From Prorocentrum cordatum (taxonomy: Eukaryota; Sar; Dinophyceae; Prorocentrales; Prorocentraceae): 30,000 nt of DNA. The DNA is taken from assembly GCA_963575745.1 (NCBI GenBank), contig CAUYUJ010019885.1, forward strand, positions 1 to 30,000, given 5' to 3'. Within the stretch, counting starts at the first letter, position 1. Each line of letters begins with the position of its first letter. The notes under the pieces are model-generated. The model did no database searches and was not told the origin of the DNA. It worked only from the letters and a program-made list of their open reading frames with translations. Shown piece by piece: positions 18,538 through 28,100 of this stretch. Position numbers and translations under genes: made by a program.

Positions 18538-18852
18538 TCAAGAGTCTCCCTCCCCGCCCGCAAGCCGTCTCGCTCACTCCCACCCGCCCTCCCGACACAT
18601 ACGCAGCACCCGAGCCTGGCCCGAGCCGCAGTATATGCAGCAGTCGTCTTTGGATGGCCAGCTACTGGGGGCCAATCCGCCGCCGCCGCCGCCGCCCGCC
18701 GCCGCCGCCGGCGCCGCGCCGCCGCCGCCGCCGCCGCTGTCCGCCGCTGCCGCCGCCACCACGCTGCCCGCCGCCGCCGCTGCCCCCGCTGCCAAATCGC
18801 CGCAGCCGCAGCCGCTGCCGCCGCAGTCGCTGCCGCCACCGCTGCCGCCGCC

Positions 18853-18883
<31 letters not shown>

Positions 18884-19206
18884 CCCCCGCCGCCGTCGCC
18901 GCCCCCGCCGTCGCCGAACCGCCACCGCCGCAGCTACTGCCCCCGCCGCAGCCGCCGCCGCCGCCGCCAAGTGTAAACTGTATTGTTTTTTTGACAGGGA
19001 GGGTGGGGGGAGGCCGCATCGGGTTCGCTGCGCATGTTCCGGATTTGGAAACAAAGTGTGTGTTCGCACTGTTGTTTACCAGGGATGGTGGGGGCAGAGT
19101 GTGTTTTGTATTGTTTGTTTCAATGGATGGCGGGGGGGCAGCCCGCATGGACCTGGGTTGGCTCCCAGTCGCCTGGGGGAGGGGTGTACACTAATAGGGA
19201 ACAGTG
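18538..19206. repeat. Tandem duplication unit 1, containing (CCG)n
   Basis: The unit begins CTCCCTCCCCGCCCGCAAGC, continues to GGATGGCCAGCTACTGGGGG, has an imperfect CCG array at about 18679-18972, and then AAGTGTAAACTGTATTG, TTGACAGGGA and GGGGGAGGCCGC. Unit 2 follows with the same order 669 bp later. Frames through the CCG array code for polyproline, polyalanine or polyarginine and are not credited. Confidence 0.85.
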
Positions 19207-19755
19207 ACCAAGATTCCCTCCCCGCCCGCGAGCCGTTTCGCTCATTCCCACCCGCCCTCCCAACACACACGTAGCACCCGGAGCCTCGCCCGAACCTGGC
19301 CATATTCAGCAATCGTCTGTGGATGGCCAGCTACTGGGGGCGCATCCGCCGCCGCTGCCGCCGCCTCCGCCGCCGCCCCCGCCGCCCGCCGCCGCCGCCG
19401 CGCCGCCGCTGCCGCCGCCGTTGCCCGCCGCCGCCCTCGCCGCGCCGCCCGCCGCCGCCGCCGCCGCCCCCGCTGCCGAATCGCCGCCGCCGCAGCCGCT
19501 GCTGCCGCAGTCGCTGCCGCCACCGCTGCCGCCGCCGCCACCCCCGCCGCCGCCGCCAAGTGTACTCTGTATTTTTTTGACAGGGATTGTGGGGGGAGGC
19601 CGCGTCGGGTTGGTTGCGCATGCTCCGAATTTGGGGGCAGAGTGTGTTTTGTATTGTTTGTTACCAGGGATGGTGTGGGGGGGTGCCCGCATTGTTCCTG
19701 GTTGGCTGCCAGTCGCCAGGGGGAGGGGGTGTATACTAATAGGGAGCAGTGGCAA
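19207..19755. repeat. Tandem duplication unit 2, containing (CCG)n
   Basis: Second, shorter copy of the preceding unit: TTCCCTCCCCGCCCGCGAGC, GGATGGCCAGCTACTGGGGG, a CCG array at about 19345-19556, AAGTGTACTCTGTATTTTT and TTGACAGGGA, ending ACTAATAGGGAGCAGTGG, which matches ACTAATAGGGAACAGTGA at the end of unit 1. Confidence 0.85.
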
Positions 19756-20380
19756 TTCCCCCCCCGAAGGGGAAGTAGGAGGGTAACAGAGGAAACGCTT
19801 TGGACCACCTACGCCCGAAGGGCTGGTGGGATTTTGGCTTGTTCGGGCACTCCTGGGGGGGGCTCCTTTTCGGGGGCCATCGTTGAGCGTCTACAGGGCC
19901 TCTGGAGGCTTTCGTTGGCCGTCTGCGGCGCCTTGCGGGTCGTAGTGTGGCAATCTTGAGTTGGGTGGGGCTCATGTTGGGCCGCCATGGGGCCACCTTG
20001 GGCGGTCTTGAGCCCGTCTCGGGGTCCTCTTGGGCCGTCTTGTCCCGGGGCCGCCCGGAGCACTCCTGGAGGCCTCGTGGCCCGTTTCGGGTCACCGGTC
20101 AGGGCCTATGAAACAGTTGGCCAAACATGCAAGTTTCCGATCAGGACTGGACCAATGTTGGTCTGCTGGGGCCTTTGAGAGACCTCGTGTGGCGTCTTGG
20201 AGGTTGCGTGGGCTGCCCTGAAGCCGCCATCTCAGGGCAAAGGGGGGGCCTCTGGGATCGTGTAGCACCCCCTGGGAGACGTGTCGGAGCCATGCAGGCA
20301 ATGCAGGAGCATGTTTGAGGCGGTTGAATCTGCTGGCCCTTTCGTACACAAGCAGCAGTCTCACACGCCGTAGCCCCCAG
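19756..20380. repeat. G-rich minisatellite and 3' end of the giant intron
   Basis: CTTGGGCCGTCTTG-like arrays run to about 20260, followed by unique sequence up to the acceptor TAGCCCCCAG. No gene is seen. Confidence 0.55.
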
Positions 20381-20609
20381 GTGGTCGGAGGATTCTTACT
20401 ACAACTGCGAGTGGGGCGGCACCAACATCCTCATCGCCATCTTTGCTGTTATGATGATGGGCGAGGGCTTCGGCATGGCCGGCGAGCCGTTCGGAAAGCT
20501 GCAGGTTGCGCGACAGGCCGCGGCCAAGGTCTTCAAGATCATCAACCGCGTCCCCACCATCGACTCCTTCAGCGAGGAGGGCGAGAGGCTGGCGCAGGTG
20601 AACGGAGAG
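20381..20609 (+). CDS. ABC transporter exon with TM6 and linker
   Basis: After completing a Leu codon with exon 1, this exon reads WSEDSYYNCEW, then the hydrophobic TM6 (TNILIAIFAVMMMGEGFG), then the coupling and linker region AGEPFGKLQVARQAAAKVF and IINRVPTIDSFSEEGERL, ending VNGE. The segment QAAAKVFKIINR-x-P followed by IDS is the typical link from TM6 to the first nucleotide-binding domain in ABCB proteins. The Cys in YYNCEW falls in the long extracellular loop and could pair with cysteines in exon 1. Confidence 0.9.
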
Positions 20610-20902
20610 GTCTCGGAGCCGTCTGGGGGTTTGGGGTGGACCAGCACCGGTTCCAGCCAGCAGGAAGGGCGGGCAGGTTAGAAGTTCTGGGTTCGGGGAG
20701 GATTTTTGGATGTTCGGCTTCCGAGGGGCCGTTCGGGACCCCGGGACAGTGAACAACGGATCTGGGATGAAAAATTGCACCAGATGGACCTTGGGAGGGG
20801 TCGGGGGGACCCATTTTGAGCGGATTTGGCTCCGTGCACCCCTCCTGACTCATTTTCTGGGGTCTCAACCAGTTCAGACCCCCTTTGCCGTCTCCAAGAG
20901 AG
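20610..20902 (+). other. Introner-like intron (293 bp) in the ABC transporter gene
   Basis: A GT donor at 20610 and an AG acceptor at 20901-20902, phase 0, join VNGE to VELKEVKF. The octamer GAGAGGTC is present at both ends (20605-20612 and 20898-20905), and the splice falls between GAG and GTC in each copy. The ends are weakly inverted (GGAGCCG..TGGGGGT against GGAGACGG..AGGGGGT). These are features of transposon-derived introns (introners). Confidence 0.8.
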
Positions 20903-21916
20903 GTCGAGCTGAAGGAGGTAAAGTTTGCGTACCCGTCGGCGCCCGACCATTTCGTATGCAGCGGGTACTCGCTGCACATTCCGGCTGGTTCGACGGTGGC
21001 GTTGTGCGGCCCGTCGGGCTCAGGCAAGTCGACGATCATCCAGTTGATCGAGCGCTTCTACGACCCGATCGAGGGCGTCGTGTGCTTGGACGGTGTCGAC
21101 ATCAAGACGCTCAACGTGCGCTGGCTTCGCTCGCAGATCGGGCTGGTCTCCCAGGAGCCGGTACTCTTCCAGGGCACAGTCGCCCAGAACATTGGCTACG
21201 GCAAACTCACGGGGGAGGCGACGAAAGAAGAGATTGAAGAGGCCGCGACCATGGCCAACGCGCACGAGTTCATCAGCGCAAACCTCAACGAGGGGTACGC
21301 GACACAGGTTGGCCAGGGCGGCAGCAAACTGTCGGGCGGGCAGAAGCAGCGCATCGCGATAGCGCGCGCGCTCATCAAGAAGCCAGCGATCTTGCTGCTC
21401 GACGAGGCGACGTCCGCGCTCGACAACAAGTCCGAGAAGGTCGTCCAGGCGGCGCTCGACGATATCATGACGAAGCAGAAGCGCACGACGATCGTGATCG
21501 CGCACCGGCTCTCGACGATCCGGAACGCCGACCAAATCGCCGTGTTGCGGGAGGGCGCAGTGGTCGAGCAGGGCACGTACGACTCTCTGATGGCGATTCC
21601 CGACGGCCTCTTCCGAAGCCTCTCCGAGAAGCAGGAGGCGCTCCTTGCCCAGGACAAGGATCCGAGGCTGGCATGCGGAATCGATCTGTTCCGGGGCCCT
21701 GGGCGGCGGTCCCCCGGGACCCGGGAATATCCATGTCCACCGCCTCCTGCACGGGGTCCTGAGGGATCGCGTCCCCACCCAGACATCCGATGGCTCGATT
21801 CCCTAAAAAACTTGTCTGCAAGGGTTCTATCGAATATCCAGTTGCCTGCGGCAAACCCCGCCGCCGTGCCGCCGTGCCTGTGCAACAGCGCAGCAGGAAG
21901 GAGACTTAGTGCATGA
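20903..21916 (+). CDS. ABC transporter exon with complete nucleotide-binding domain
   Basis: This exon encodes the ATP-binding engine. In the joined product (774 codons plus stop if read to TGA 21914-21916) the motifs are: A-loop Tyr in FAYPSAPD; Walker [10 protein letters not shown] (about 473-481); Q-loop in [10 protein letters not shown] (about 521); signature LSGGQKQR (about 580); Walker B with the D-loop, [12 protein letters not shown] (about 600-611); and H-loop IAHRLS (about 638). All catalytic residues are present. Similarity to the family ends near [16 protein letters not shown] (about 21650-21670). The following about 80 codons are Pro/Gly-rich and unlike the family, so the true exon end probably lies there, with a second membrane domain further away. 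It could also be a half transporter ending here. Confidence 0.9.
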   Translation, partial: VELKEVKFAYPSAPDHFVCSGYSLHIPAGSTVALCGPSGSGKSTIIQLIERFYDPIEGVVCLDGVDIKTLNVRWLRSQIGLVSQEPVLFQGTVAQNIGYGKLTGEATKEEIEEAATMANAHEFISANLNEGYATQVGQGGSKLSGGQKQRIAIARALIKKPAILLLDEATSALDNKSEKVVQAALDDIMTKQKRTTIVIAHRLSTIRNADQIAVLREGAVVEQGTYDSLMAIPDGLFRSLSEKQEALLAQDKDPRLACGIDLFRGPGRRSPGTREYPCPPPPARGPEGSRPHPDIRWLDSLKNLSARVLSNIQLPAANPAAVPPCLCNSAAGRRLSA

Positions 21917-22150
21917 ACAGCGCAATTCCGACGTCGGTCTGAATTCGGACGAGTCGTGGTCTCGGCCTCGTCTTCGTCCGCGCGGTAGGGGGGGAGGTCG
22001 AGGTCACGCCTCGCCGTAGCTCAGCGAGCGGTATGAACTGAGGTGAGTCGTGAACTCGACCTCATCTTCGTCCGCGCGGTAGGGAAGAGGAGGAGAAGGA
22101 GGAGGAGGAGGAGGTGGTGGAGGAGGAGAACGAGAAGACGAAGACAAGGC
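21917..22150. other. Spacer with a duplicated 30-bp motif
   Basis: TCTTCGTCCGCGCGGTAGGG occurs at about 21970 and again at about 22066, each after a similar CTCG(G/A)CCTC(G/A) lead-in. It is followed by a GGA-rich stretch at about 22085-22130. No gene is seen. Confidence 0.5.
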
Positions 22151-22600
22151 TGAGAAGGCCTCTCGGGGGCTCTCTTGGGCTGTTCTGGGAGCCTCCTGGG
22201 TGCCTCTTGGGGCTTCCGGGGGCGTATTAGGGTCGTCCTGAGGGGCTCGTTTGGCGCCTTCAGAGGCCTTTTTGGGGCCTCTCTGGGCCGTCTTGGCGCC
22301 CTCTTGGAGAGCTTCACGGCCGTCCGCCCTGGGCGGCCAGAAGCCCAGACAGGTGAGAACCTCAACATCCTCCAAAAATTCGTGGCAAAGCAGTGTGTGC
22401 TCACCTCCTCGAGCTCTCCTGCAGGGCCTCTTTGAGTTCTCCTGGGCCATCTCGGGAGCCTCTCGAGCCGTTTCGTGGCCGCTTGGGAGCCCCTTTTGTG
22501 TCGTCTTCGGCCATCTTCGGCCGGCTTGTCTTGGCGTCGCCCTGGTTGTTTTGGAGGCCGTCTGAAGGGACCGGCTTCGCCGTCCAGGGGCGGAACAAAG
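22151..22600. repeat. G-rich minisatellite (CTTGGGGC type)
   Basis: Arrays such as CTCTTGGGGCTTCCGGGGGC carry an internal module near 22330 (GCCCAGACAGGTGAGAACC), recalling the modules in the other G-rich arrays. It probably lies in an intron or intergenic space before the helicase gene. Confidence 0.55.
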
Positions 22601-22689
22601 AGCGTTGGGAAAAGTAAATCCAGTGAAGGCGCTGCGTGCGGGTAGGGGGTGGGCCCGCCATAGAAAACACGAAAAAACCGTCCAGGCTG

Positions 22690-23540
22690 GTCTTCGTCAA
22701 AAAGTGGCTCTACGGTTGTGGCTCCTTGCAGCCACAAGATGCGGCGGTCGTGGAAAGCTTCCAGGCGGCTTTCCAGAAGGCTTTCTCCATGGACTTCTGC
22801 ATCACGAAATACCAAGGCAAGATGATGGAGTCCATGACGCCGCTCTTCCAGTCGATGCTGGGCGGCATGCAGCGTCTGGAACAGCAGGAGAGGGAAGAGC
22901 AGGAGGAGGAAGCCCGCAAGGTGCTCAGTGAGGGCGGCGCTGATGGCGAGGAGCAGACGCTGGCCAAACGGCGCCAGACGGGCGAGGATCTCGCTCGCCG
23001 CGCTCGGCGGGTCTGTATCCGGCTGGCGTCGATGGCGAACCGGTGCTTCTGGCTCTCCACGACGGAGGTGGCGCTGCACATCCTCACAGGCGGCGACTGT
23101 CTCCAGTCGCACCGCAATGTGCGGCTCTTCACGAGACAGCTGCAGTGGGCCTGCCAGCAGCGCAAGCGCTTGCTAAACCATGAAGGTGCGGGCGAGGAGC
23201 AGCATAATGATCAGGTGCCAATTCAAGCAGTCCGCATCCAGATCCCTGTCGCCGACGACGCGGAGGAGCACGCAGCAGGTGAGACCAGCGGTGCTCCTCA
23301 GCCTCCTGGAGATACCCCTGCTGGTGATGAGCAGGCTGGCGGTGCGGAGTGCGAGGACATGCGCGCGTGCACCACCAGCGCGAACACGGCCGACGACTAC
23401 GCCCACAGGGGCCCTCGCCTGCAGACCATGCCGCACTACATCTACAGGATGTACGTCCGGCGAGTCCTGAAGCCGAGCCGGGTCAAAGCTTCTGGGCCGA
23501 GATTCTTCGTCTTCGAGAACCACTACGTCATGGCTGGCGG
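22690..23540 (+). CDS. PIF1-like helicase, N-terminal part
   Basis: The frame opens upstream, but convincing protein starts around LVFVKKWLYGCG. Coding features are AAFQKAFSMDFCITKYQGKM (about 22763), a Glu-rich coiled stretch EQQEREEQEEEARKV, then RRARRVCIRLASMANRCFW and TEVALHILTGGDCLQSHRNV (about 23065-23125), RLFTRQLQWACQQRKRLLNH, and PHYIYRMYVRRVLKPSR (about 23431). This architecture resembles the region ahead of the helicase core in Helitron-like and PIF1-like proteins that are numerous in dinoflagellates. A CAG at about 22720-22730 could be an acceptor; the true N-terminus is not identified. The frame changes at about 23535-23580 into that of the helicase core. Confidence 0.6.
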
Positions 23541-25970
23541 CGCGCGCGGACTCCAGGTGCCGCCTGGCCCGCAAGAGGCTCGTGCTCGCGGACGCGACCC
23601 TCTTCTCCGAGCTGAAAGAGCCCCGGGCGAACCTCGAGGAGGGCGAGCTGGTGCTCCTCAGCCTAGCGCACTTCGCAAGGTCCCAGCTGGCGCGGCGCAT
23701 GCCAGTGGGGGCGGCACGGCGCGTCCTCGCCTTCAGTGACCACCACTGCCGGTGGCACGAGGAACAGTGCACCCTGGCGGAGTTCTGCGCGCACGCGGCG
23801 CGAGACGCGCTGGCGCACGTGAACCTCGCGGCGGAGGCGCGGGTTAAGCCTCGGCCAGCAGCGAGTGCACACCTCGAGGCGGATGAAGACTCCGCGAGCG
23901 ATGCCGAAGGGCCCCAGGGGCGGGTCCCGCTGGAGCTCGTTGACGCGGGTGGAGGCGGCGGCAGCGACGTAGAGGAGGAGGTGGAGGACGCCGCGATTAC
24001 AGAGATCCCCCTGTTTCCGCTGCGGGACCGCGTCAGAGCAACCGAGCTGGCCCTGCAGCAAGACCAACTGCAGCGCTTGGACCAGAAGAGCCGCCTCAGC
24101 TACGCCGATAAGCAGCTGAAGAAACCCGACCGAGCGCACGGCGGCATACTGCAGGCGAGCTTTGCACAGCCAGCCAGCACCGGCGCGCGGGGGCATCTGG
24201 GCACGCGGCTGGACGAGAGCTTTCCTGACATGCTGGCCCTACAGCGGCAAAGCGTTGCGCTCCAGAAGAAGCAAGCGAGCCCGGATGGAGAGACCTTGCC
24301 CGATGCTGCGGACGACTGGCTGCCCAGCGGTGCTCCTCAGCCTGCTGCCGAGGACGCGCAGCCGGAACTCGTGCCGCAGCTCTTGGCCATGCAGGGCCCG
24401 GCGGCTGTTGCGTGGAAGCTGGTCGCTGATGCCGAGTGCACGGAGGGGCAGATTGATGCGGTGGCGTTGTTCGCGCTGTCCCTGCAGACACGTTTTGACG
24501 GCAGACCAGACAAGACAACGCATCTACTCCCCGTGGTGTCCGCGACTGGCAACCACAGAGCGATCTGGCTCGGGGGAGGCGGCGTCGGCAAGACGCGCAC
24601 CCTCTCCAAAGTGGTGGAGCCGATGGCCATCACTTACTTCGGCGAGCAGGGGTACCTCGGCAAATCACAGTCCAACCACGCGGCACACAACCTCGGCCCG
24701 CGCGGCAGAACGATGCATTCCTCCAACGGGCTGCTCATGTCGGACTCCATGCAGACCGCCAGGCTGCGCTTGACGCCACAGACGCAGAAGAAGCTGGACC
24801 GTCTGACAGGCACACTCGGCGTCGACGTGATCGATGAGCTGGGTGCTGAGCCGGGGCCTTTGCAGCATGCGGATGCACTGCGCACGACCTACGGCAGAGC
24901 GTTGCGCTACAATCTCGGCCCCACGAAGTACATGCGGCCGCAGGAGACGTGGGGACGCATGGCCGTGAAGATCCTGCGCGGGGACTTCTACCAGTTGCCG
25001 CCGGCCCCCGCCAGCGCCTCCCTGCTGGCGCCTCACACGGGCCAATCCTACGAACACCAACAGGGTGGGAAGTTGCTTGCCGACTTCGAGTACGTCATCG
25101 ATTTCGTGCAGATGCAGCGCTTTACAGACCCGTTGCAGCTCGAGGCCCTCCACGCCATGGGGACTCCAGGCGGAAAAAAGATTTCTGACGAGAGCTGGCA
25201 GGCGATCGTCAAAGCAGAGGTCGTTAGCCCCAGCGGTGCTGGTCAGCCTGCTGCCACCAGCAGCGAAGCCGCTCAGCCACCTCAATGGGGCCACCGGTTG
25301 CGTGCAGCACGAGGCTGGTACGAGTCGGCCTATGAGTGGCGCATCGTCTCTTGCGCTATGCATGCGCAGGCCAAGCTTGATGCGAACGATGCTGGCCAGC
25401 TGCTCTTCTACGCCCCAGCAATCGACAGACCAGCTGCGCGCCTCGCGAAGCCTGACTTCGACGAGATGCGCGCGGAGCCCAACATCGGCGCTACCGCAAA
25501 AATGCCGGGGCTGCTGCCGCTCTTCGTCGGCATGGAGGTCATCCTGACAGAGTCCGTCTTGCCGCCGAAGTATGTCCGTGGCGCGCCGGGCAAGGTGGCA
25601 GGCGTAGAGCTGCGCGCTCTGGAGCCTCCGGTGGAGGGCCGCCCGTCCATTGTCTCGGACGGTGTTGTAGTGCTCCACTACATGCCGAAGGCCGTCTATG
25701 TCAAGATCGATGACAGCGATGAACTCTTCTTGAAGGCCGCGCTGGTGACAGCTGGCAGTGCTTCTCAGCCTGCTGGCCCCGACCTGCGCGGAGTGCTCGC
25801 GATCACTCCGCAGGCGCGCCCCTGGAAGTTCAAAGCGGCGACAGGTGGCCCGGCCATCGCGGTCTCCAGGACGCAGTTGACCGTGCTGCCCAAGAAGCAG
25901 GGCACTCTGCATGGCGCGCAGGGCAAGACGGCGGACCCAGGCTTCATCGTGCACTGGACGTTTCCGCCAG
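23541..25970 (+). CDS. PIF1-like helicase core (superfamily 1B)
   Basis: This exon encodes an ATP-dependent 5'-to-3' DNA helicase-type protein. The motifs in order are Walker A GGGGVGKTRTL (about 24572), HSSNGLL (about 24718), Walker B-like DVIDELGAE (about 24826), motif III GDFYQLPP (about 24979), QMQRFTD (about 25109) and motif V LHGAQGKTAD (about 25906). Between III and V lie a long insertion and the segment ILTESVLPPKYVRGAPGKV typical of PIF1-like proteins. An acidic low-complexity linker (about 23870-24000) separates it from the N-terminal part. Four short phrases of the type SGAPQPAAEDAQP, each encoded around GGTGCTCCTCAGCCTGCTG, recur. The GTG at 23582 is an interior codon, not a start. 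The exon ends at 25970 with a GA donor. Confidence 0.85.
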
Positions 25971-26000
25971 GACTCTCTAGTAGTAGTAATATTAGTAATT

Positions 26001-26058
<58 letters not shown>

Positions 26059-26069
26059 AAGTAGTAGAA

Positions 26070-26137
<68 letters not shown>

Positions 26138-26289
26138 TGTAGTAGTAGTAGTAGTTGTTGTTGTAATAGTACTCGTAGTAATAGTACTAATGGTAGTACT
26201 AATAGTACTCGTAATCGTAGTAGTAGTAATAATGGTACCAGTAGTACTAGTAGGAGTAGTTCTACTAGTCCTACTAGTCTTGGAGTGAG
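25971..26289 (+). other. GA-AG intron made of (AGT)n in the helicase gene
   Basis: Removing 319 bp (GA donor 25971-25972, AG acceptor 26288-26289, phase 1) joins motif V to motif VI in frame. The heptamer AGGACTC is found at 25969-25975 and 26288-26294, flanking the insertion. The interior is almost entirely AGT triplets with few interruptions. Unspliced, the frame reads through as polyserine and then ends at 26380 in a wrong phase. GA-AG introns are known in dinoflagellates. Splicing here is inferred. Confidence 0.75.
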
Positions 26290-26516
26290 GACTCAAGAAG
26301 GAGTCCATTTGGCCGGCCTACTACGTCAGCCTGTGCCGGCCCAGGAGCTTCGGCCAGCTCTTGAGACACGGCTTGCCTGACCGGAGCATCATCGAATCCG
26401 GCCCTCCAGAACAAATCGCCAAGGCCTTCGCCGAGCTCTTCGCGGACAAAATTGCCGCGACGAAGATCGCTCGCGCGGAAGCCCGACAAGAACTAGGTTG
26501 GCCTGCGCGAGCTTGA
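26290..26516 (+). CDS. PIF1-like helicase, C-terminal exon with motif VI
   Basis: It reads LKKESIWPAYYVSLCRPRSF (26292 on), where YYVSLCRPR is helicase motif VI with the arginine finger. It continues HGLPDRSIIESGPPEQIAKA and FAELFADKIAATKIARAEAR and ends ELGWPARA with TGA at 26514-26516. The end of the gene is therefore intact. Confidence 0.8.
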
Positions 26517-26655
26517 GGAACCGTGAGACGCAGACTGCTTTGCGGCGGTGCTGCTCAGCTGGCACGCTGGCTGCTTCTCAGCCTGCACTCGCGTGGTGCT
26601 TCTCAGCCTGCGCTTCTGTGCACCCGTGGGTAGTGACCCTTCGAAGCCTTGTTTT
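26517..26655. other. Spacer after the helicase stop
   Basis: A short region with two copies of GCTTCTCAGCCTGC. No terminator or polyadenylation signal is recognised; dinoflagellates lack a standard AATAAA signal. Confidence 0.4.
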
Positions 26656-27690
26656 GCGGCTACAACCATTGATAGAAATGTATCGTTTAAGCTCAATCCG
26701 TTGATAGCAGTGTCTCGTTTGGACCTATATCCATTGATAGCACTATTTCGTGGGGCAGTGTCTCGTTGGGACCTAAATCCGTTGATAGCAGTGTCTCGTT
26801 TGGACATAAATCCGTTGATAGCAGTGTCTCGTTTGGACCTACATCCATTGATAGCAGTGTCTCCTTTGGACCTAAATCCATTGATAGCAGTGTCTCGTTT
26901 GGACCTAAATCCGTTGATGGCAGTGTCTCGTTTGGACCTAAATCGGTTGATAGCAGTGTCTCGTTTGGACCTACATCCATTGATAGCAGTGTCTCGTTGG
27001 GACCTACACCCAGTGATAGCAGTGTCTCGTTTGGACATAAGTCCGTTGATAACAGTGTCTCGTTTGGACCTACATCCGTTGATCGCAGTGTCTCGTTTTG
27101 ACCTACATCCGTTGATAGCAGTGTCTCGTTTGGACCTAAGTCCGTTGATAGCAGTGTCTCGTTTGGAACTACATCCATTGATAGCAGTGTCTCGTTTGGA
27201 CCTACATCCATTGATAGTAGTGTCTCGTTTGGACCTACATCCGTTGATAGCAGTGTCTCGTTTGGACCTACATCCATTGATAGCAGGTTCTTGTTTGGAC
27301 CTAAATCCGTTGACAGCAGTGTCTCGTTTGGACCTAAATCCGTTGATCGCAGTGTCTCGTTTGGACCTACATCCATTGATAGCAGTGTCTCGTTTGGACC
27401 TAAATCGGTTGATAGCAGTGTCTCGTTTGGACCTACATCCATTGATAGCAGTGTCTCGTTTGGACCTACATCCATTGATAGCAGTGTCTCGTTTGGACCT
27501 AAATCCGTTGATAGCAGTGTCTCGTTTGGACCTAAATCCGTTGATAGCAGTGTCTCGTTTGGACCTACACCCATTGATAGCAGTGTCTCGTTTGGACCTA
27601 AATCCGTTGATAGCAGTGTCTCGTTTGGACCTAAGCCCGTTGATAGCAGTGTCTCGTTTGGACTCACATCCATTGACACGCATACACATT
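26656..27690. repeat. Satellite array of a 33-bp unit (about 31 copies)
   Basis: The unit is GTTGATAGCAGTGTCTCG followed by TTTGGACCTAAATCC, with ATTG/GTTG and AAATCC/ACATCC variants. At 33 bp the unit holds 11 codons, so every frame on both strands tends to stay open. In one + frame it reads SVDSSVSFGPK. Most changes are point substitutions at a few variable sites, suggesting recent homogenisation. Confidence 0.95.
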
Positions 27691-28100
27691 TTGAATGTCT
27701 GGGGCCAACTGTCGTCCTCCCACACCCCCCCTCAATCATAACATCATCATCATCAGTGGCTTCGCCGAGCACCCCGGTGGACATTCACGTCTTACGAGTC
27801 CGTGCCCATACTATTCCTACTACTGCGACTTCGAACTCATTCATAGGAGTCTCTGTTTTGAGGCTACTTCCTTCGATACAAGTGTATCGTTTGAGGCTCA
27901 ATCCGTTGATAGCAGTGTCTCGTTTGGACCTACACCCATTGATAGCAACGTCTCGTTTAGACCTCAAGAAATGGATACAAACATCGCATTTGGAGATTCA
28001 CTTCTCGAAAACGATGAGTCGTTCGACAGTCCACCCATTGATAGCAGTGTCTCTTTCGAAGATGTGCTGATTGATCGAAGTGTCTCGTTTGTACTACTCT
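27691..28100 (+). other. Diverged flank of the 33-bp array with possible coding trace
   Basis: After a unique stretch (27691-27850), diverged units resume to about 28095. In one frame they read FDTSVSFEAQ, SVDSSVSFGPT, PIDSNVSFRPQ, EMDTNIAFGDS, PIDSSVSFEDV and LIDRSVSF, keeping a D-x-S/N-V/I-S/A-F pattern. A hydrophobic stretch VLLLLIVFLLLLLV follows immediately. It may be the remnant of a repeat protein with a membrane segment; a coding role is unproven. Confidence 0.35.

Larger units (their letters stand above)
1185..20380 (+). other. Giant intron (about 19.2 kb) of the ABC transporter gene
   Basis: Exon 1 ends in TM5 plus loop, and exon 2 starts with the end of that loop and TM6, so no coding sequence is missing between them. 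A GT donor (1185-1186) and a TAGCCCCCAG acceptor (ending at 20380) join in phase 2, giving Leu-Trp-Ser-Glu-Asp across the junction. The hexamer GTCGGA occurs at 1185-1190 and again at 20384-20389, compatible with a target-site duplication. The intron is filled with repeats, one structurally complete retrotransposon and one decayed one. That it is a single intron is inferred from the phase match and domain continuity; a misassembly cannot be excluded. Confidence 0.7.

Noticed and set aside
18459-19959. Polyalanine, polyproline and polyarginine frames over the CCG arrays
   Set aside because: Triplet-repeat by-products in a duplicated non-coding unit.
20903-21916. Bacterial origin of the ABC transporter
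   Set aside because: It is split by two introns with flanking repeats and sits among dinoflagellate repeats; the N-terminal membrane domain is fused to the nucleotide-binding domain in ABCB order, which alone would not decide it.
24665-26308. Minus-strand frame of over 500 codons with a threonine-rich start
   Set aside because: It lies opposite the helicase core, which has all its motifs on the + strand; the Thr tract is the complement of (AGT)n.
26656-27690. CRISPR-like array
   Set aside because: Units are head-to-tail with no unique spacers, and the context is eukaryotic.
26493-27784. Long frames on both strands through the 33-bp array as functional genes
   Set aside because: A unit of 33 bp keeps all frames open. 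Only the diverged edge copies give any hint of protein-level constraint, noted separately at low confidence.
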